A stretch of DNA of 64,000 nt from Halictus rubicundus (Eukaryota; Arthropoda; Insecta; Hymenoptera; Halictidae), in assembly GCF_050948215.1 (NCBI RefSeq), contig NW_027488695.1:186001-250000 (forward strand). Direction: 5' to 3'. The first letter of the stretch is position 1. Each line of letters opens with the position of its first letter. The position numbers and the translations under genes are program-made. The notes beneath the pieces were generated by a model. The model saw only the letters and a list, made by a program, of their open reading frames with translations. It did not search any database and was not told the origin of the DNA. Positions 59,201 to 64,000 of the stretch are shown piece after piece.

Positions 59201-62200
59201 ACGGATGTACTACTCCGTCGGACGTTGGACGAAAACTTTTCTAAGTCCCACCGCTAAGAGGAAACTTTTTCCGTATCGGTCCTAGACGATTTTCGACGTG
59301 ATATCACTGTTATATGGACGGTTTCTAACAATATATATCATGACCCCAAACTCGCTACTACTATTATTTACCGAGTTATTAGCAAATAATGGACGGATGT
59401 ACTACTCCGTCGGACGTTGGACGAAAACTTTTCTAAGCCCCACCCCTAAGAGGAAACTTTTTCCGTATCGGTCCTAGGCGAGTTTCGACGTGATATCACT
59501 GTAATATAGACGGTTTCTAACAATATATATCATAACACCAAACTCGCTACTACTATTATTTACCGAGTTATTAGCTAATAATGGACGGATGTACTACTCC
59601 GTCGGACGTTGGACGAAAATTTTTCTAAGTCCCACCGCCAAGAGGAAACTTTTTCCGTATCGGTCCTAGGCGAGTTTCGACGTGATATCACTGTAATATA
59701 GACGGTTTCTAACAATATATATCATAACACCAATCTCGCTACTACTATTATTTACCCAGTTATTAGCAAATAATGGACGGATGTACTACTACGTCGGACG
59801 TTGGACGAAAATTTTTCTAAGTCCCACCGCTAAGAGGAAACTTTTTCCGTATCGGTCCTACACGATTTTCGACGTGATATCACTGTAATATAGACTGTTT
59901 CTAACAATATATATCATAACACCAAACTCGCTACTACTATTATTTACCGAGTTATTAGCTAATAATGGACGGATGTACTACTCCGTCGACAAAACTCTGG
60001 AAATTTTTCTAAGCCCCACCGCTAAGAGGAAACTTTTTCCGTATCGGTCCTAGACGATTTTTGACGTGATATCACTGTAATATAGACGGTTTCTAACAAT
60101 ATATATCATAACACCAAACTCGCTACTACTATTATTTACCGAGTTATTAGCTAATAATGGACGGATGTACTACTCCGTCGGTCGTTGGACGAACATTTTT
60201 CTAAGCCCCACCGCTAAGAGGAAACTTTTTCCGTATCGGTCCTAGACGATTTTTGACGTGATATCACTGTAATATAGACGGTTTCTAACAATATATATCA
60301 TAACACCAAACTCGCTACTACTATTATTTACCGAGTTATTAGCAAATAATGGACGGATGTACTACTCCGTCGGACGTTGGACGAAAATTTTTCTAAGTCC
60401 CACCGCTAAAAGGAAACTTTTTCCGTATCGGTCCTAGACGATTTTCGACGTGATATCACTGTAATATAGACGCTTTCTATCAATATATATCATGACCCCA
60501 AACTCGCTACTACTATTATTTACCGAGTTATTAGCAAATAATGGACGGATGTACTACTCCGTCGGTCGTTGGACGAACATTTTTCTAAGTCCCACCGCTA
60601 AGAGGAAACTTTTTCCGTATCGGTCCTAGACGATTTTCGACGTGATATCACTGTAATATAGACCGTTTCTAACAATATATATCATAACACCAAACTCGCT
60701 ACTACTATTATTTACCGAGTTATTAGCAAATAATGGACGGATGTACTACTCCGTCGGACGTTGGACGAAAATTTTTCTAAGTCCCACCGCTAAAAGGAAA
60801 CTTTTTCCGTATCGGTCCTAGACGATTTTCGACGTGATATCACTGTAATATAGACGCTTTCTAACAATATATATCATGACCCCAAACTCGCTACTACTAT
60901 TATTTACCGAGTTATTAGCAAATAATGGACGGATGTACTACTCCATCGGTCGTTGGACGAACATTTTTCTAAGCCCCACCGCTAAGAGGAAACTTTTTCC
61001 GTATCGGTCCTAGGCGAGTTTCGACGTGATATCACTGTAATATAGACGGTTTCTAACAATATATATCATAACACCAAACTCGCTACTACTATTATTTACC
61101 GAGTTATTAGCAAATAATGGACGGATGTACTACTCCGTCGGACGTTGGACGAACATTTTTCTAAGTCCCACCGCTAAGAGGAAACTTTTTCCGTATCGGT
61201 CCTAGACGATTTTCGACGTGATATCACTGTAATATAGACGCTTTCTAACAATATATATCATAACACCAAACTCGCTACTACTATTATTTACCGAGTTATT
61301 AGCAAATAATGGACGGATGTACTACTCCGTCGGACGTTGGACGAACATTTTTCTAAGTCCCACCGCTAAGAGGAAACTTTTTCCGTATCGGTCCTAGACG
61401 ATTTTCGACCCGATATCACTGTAATACAGACGGTTTCTAACAATATATATCATAACACCACACTCGCTACTACTATTATTTACCGAGTTATTAGCAAATA
61501 ATGGACGGATGTACTACTCCGTCGACAAAACTCTGGAAATTTTACTAAGTCCCACCGCTAAGAGGAAACTTTTTCCGTATCGGTCCTAGACGACTTTCGA
61601 CGTGATATCACTGTAATATAGACGGTTTCTAACAATATATAACATAACAACAAACTCGCTACTACTATTATTTACCGAGTTATTAGCAAATAATGGACGG
61701 ATGTACTACTCCGTCGACAAAACTCTGGAAATTTTTCTAAGTCCCACCGCTAAGAGGAAACTTTTCCGTATCGGTCCTAGACGATTTTTGACGTGATATC
61801 ACTGTAATATAGACGGTTTCTAACAATATATATCATAACACCAAACTCGCTACTACTATTATTTACCGAGTTATTAGCTAATAATGGACGGATGTACTAC
61901 TCCGTCGGACGTTGGACGAAAACTTTTCTAAGTCCCACCGCTAAGAGGAAACTCTTTCCGTATCGGTCCTAGACGATTTTCGACGTGATATCACTGTTAT
62001 ATGGACGGTTTCTAACAATATATATCATGACCCCAAACTCGCTACTACTATTATTTACCGAGTTATTAGCAAATAATGGAGGGATGTACTACTCCGTCGG
62101 ACGTTGGACGAAAACTTTTCTAAGTCCCACCGCTAAGAGGAAACTTTTTCCGTATCGGTCCTAGACGATTTTCGACGTGATATCACTGTAATATAGACGG

Positions 62201-64000
62201 TTTCTAACAATATATAACATAACAACAAACTCGCTACTACTATTATTTACCGAGTTATTAGCAAATAATGGACGGATGTACTACTCAGTCGACAAAACTC
62301 TGGAAATTTTTCTAAGTCCCACCGCTAAGAGGAAACTTTTCCGTATCGGTCCTAGACGATTTTTGACGTGATATCACTGTAATATAGACGGTTTCTAACA
62401 ATATATATCATGACCCCAAACTCGCTACTACTATTATTTACCGAGTTATTAACAAATAATGGACGGATGTACTACTCCGTCGGACGTTGGACGAAAATTT
62501 TTCTAAGTCCCACCGCTAAGAGGAAACTTTTTCCGTATCGGTCCTAGACGATTTTCGACGTGATATCACTGTAATATAGACGGTTTCTAACAATATATAA
62601 CATAACAACAAACTCGCTACTACTATTATTTACCGAGTTATTAGCAAATAATGGACGGATGTACTACTCCGTCGGACGTTGGACGAAAATTTTTCTAAGT
62701 CCCACCGCTAAAAGGAAACTTTTTCCGTATCGGTCCTAGACGATTTTCGACGTGATATCACTGTAATATAGACGCTTTCTAACAATATATATCATGACCC
62801 CAAACTCGCTACTACTATTATTTACCGAGTTATTAGCAAATAATGGACGGATGTACTACTCCATCGGTCGTTGGACGAACATTTTTCTAAGCCCCACCGC
62901 TAAGAGGAAACTTTTTCCGTATCGGTCCTAGGCGAGTTTCGACGTGATATCACTGTAATATAGACGGTTTCTAACAATATATATCATAACACCAAACTCG
63001 CTACTACTATTATTTACCGAGTTATTAGCTAATAATGGACGGATGTACTACTCCGTCGGACGTTGGACGAAAACTTTTCTAAGTCCCACCGCTAAGAGGA
63101 AACTTTTTCCGTATCGGTCCTAGACGATTTTCGACGTGATATCACTGTAATATAGACGGTTTCTAACAATATATAACATAACAACAAACTCGCTACTACT
63201 ATTATTTACCGAGTTATTAGCAAATAATGGACGGATGTACTACTCAGTCGACAAAACTCTGGAAATTTTTCTAAGTCCCACCGCTAAGAGGAAACTTTTC
63301 CGTATCGGTCCTAGACGATTTTTGACGTGATATCACTGTAATATAGACGGTTTCTAACAATATATATCATGACCCCAAACTCGCTACTACTATTATTTAC
63401 CGAGTTATTAACAAATAATGGACGGATGTACTACTCCGTCGGACGTTGGACGAAAATTTTTCTAAGTCCCACCGCTAAGAGGAAACTTTTTCCGTATCGG
63501 TCCTAGACGATTTTTGACGTGATATCACTGTAATATAGACGGTTTCTAACAATATATATCATAACACCAAACTCGCTACTACTATTATTTAGCGAGTTAT
63601 TAGCTAATAATGGACGGATGTACTACTCCGTCGGTCGTTGTACGAACACTTTTCTAAGCCCCACCGCTAAGAGGAAACTTTTTCCGTATCGGTCCTAGAC
63701 GATTTTCGACGTGATATCACTGTAATATAGACGGTTTCTAACAATATATAACATAACACCAAACTCGCTACTACTATTATTTACCGAGTTATTAGCAAAT
63801 AATGGACGGATGTACTACTCCGTCGGACGTTGGACGAAAATTTTTCTAAGCCCCACCCCTAAGAGGAAACTTTTTCCGTATCGGTCCTAGACGATTTTCG
63901 ACGTGATATCACTGTAATATAGACGGTTTCTAACAATATATATCATGACACCAAACTCGCTACTACTATTATTTACCGAGTTATTAGCAAATAATGGACG
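32206..64000. repeat. 192-bp satellite array, about 166 monomers
   Basis: AGGAAACTTTTTCCGTATCG recurs every 192 bp (32206, 32398, 32590, 32782, 32974, 33166 and so on) to the window end. Some monomers are 191 bp: they lack one T (GGAAACTTTTCCG) and almost always also carry GATTTTTGACG instead of GATTTTCGACG. Two alternative segments of equal length precede TTTTCTAAG: GGACGTTGGACGAAAA and GACAAAACTCTGGAAA. Monomers are highly similar throughout and contain no ORF. GACGGA...TCCGTC forms a 6-bp dyad with an 8-base loop in most monomers (first at 32339-32358). The array continues past 64000. No transposon interrupts it within 31.8 kb. Confidence 0.98.

Noticed and set aside
32206..64000. CRISPR-like array of regular repeats
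   Set aside because: The whole 192-bp unit is conserved with no unique spacers, and the context is eukaryotic; it is a satellite.
32206..64000. CENP-B box in the satellite
   Set aside because: No monomer segment matches the NTTCGNNNNANNCGGGN core by eye.

Overview
The window is eukaryotic DNA, almost certainly from an insect. The evidence is spliceosomal exon/intron structure, Ty3/Gypsy LTR retrotransposons, and piggyBac, Tc1/mariner-pogo and Mutator-like DNA transposons nested in each other in an AT-rich background. The element mix would suit a hymenopteran such as an ant, but I cannot prove the order from sequence alone. About half the window is one satellite array, so the locus looks like pericentromeric or other constitutive heterochromatin. 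I see no bacterial operons, rRNA, convincing tRNA genes or CRISPR array.

Layout. (1) 1-900: 296-bp tandem repeats decaying into 98-bp units; one inverted copy recurs at 15948-16210. (2) 1264-5959: a minus-strand Mutator-like transposase gene that continues in frame into a YqaJ/lambda-exonuclease-type nuclease. Two in-frame stops break it, an exon-like tandem array of about 207-212 bp follows its 3' end, and a long inverted repeat lies upstream. (3) 6005-10777: a stack of DNA transposons: a 241-bp piggyBac-type MITE; a 2.8-kb element with long TIRs that contains a transposon-type exon split by a pogo-like MITE and also holds a piggyBac remnant; then a dead Tc1/mariner element. (4) 10800-14600: a candidate first exon on the minus strand, a fragment of the same LTR that flanks the intact retrotransposon downstream, a near-perfect foldback, a CpG-rich block of about 0.9 kb, and unassigned sequence. 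(5) 14597-15730: a small three-exon gene for an RGG-rich protein, with a 619-bp palindromic MITE in its second intron. (6) 16368-32205: a decayed Ty3/Gypsy element (element A) whose pol reading frame was split precisely by a structurally intact 5,138-bp Ty3/Gypsy element (element B, 18653-23790). Element A is followed by a partial second copy of its own RNase H-integrase region and ends in a very long LTR of 2,244 bp. (7) 32206-64000: about 166 copies of a 192-bp satellite, directly abutting that LTR and running off the window, organised into local higher-order repeats of 5, 6, 10 and 12 monomers.

Functional reading. Element B is the only mobile element here with all visible parts: paired 521-bp LTRs, a 5-bp target duplication, a primer site matching tRNA-Trp, gag, a phased GGGAAAC -1 frameshift site with a predicted downstream stem, protease, RT, RNase H, a D,D35E integrase and a polypurine tract. 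The other elements are relics. The RGG gene, and less certainly the 11031-11167 exon, are the only candidate host genes. Gene calls come from reading motifs and splice sites by eye; no alignment or database search was run.
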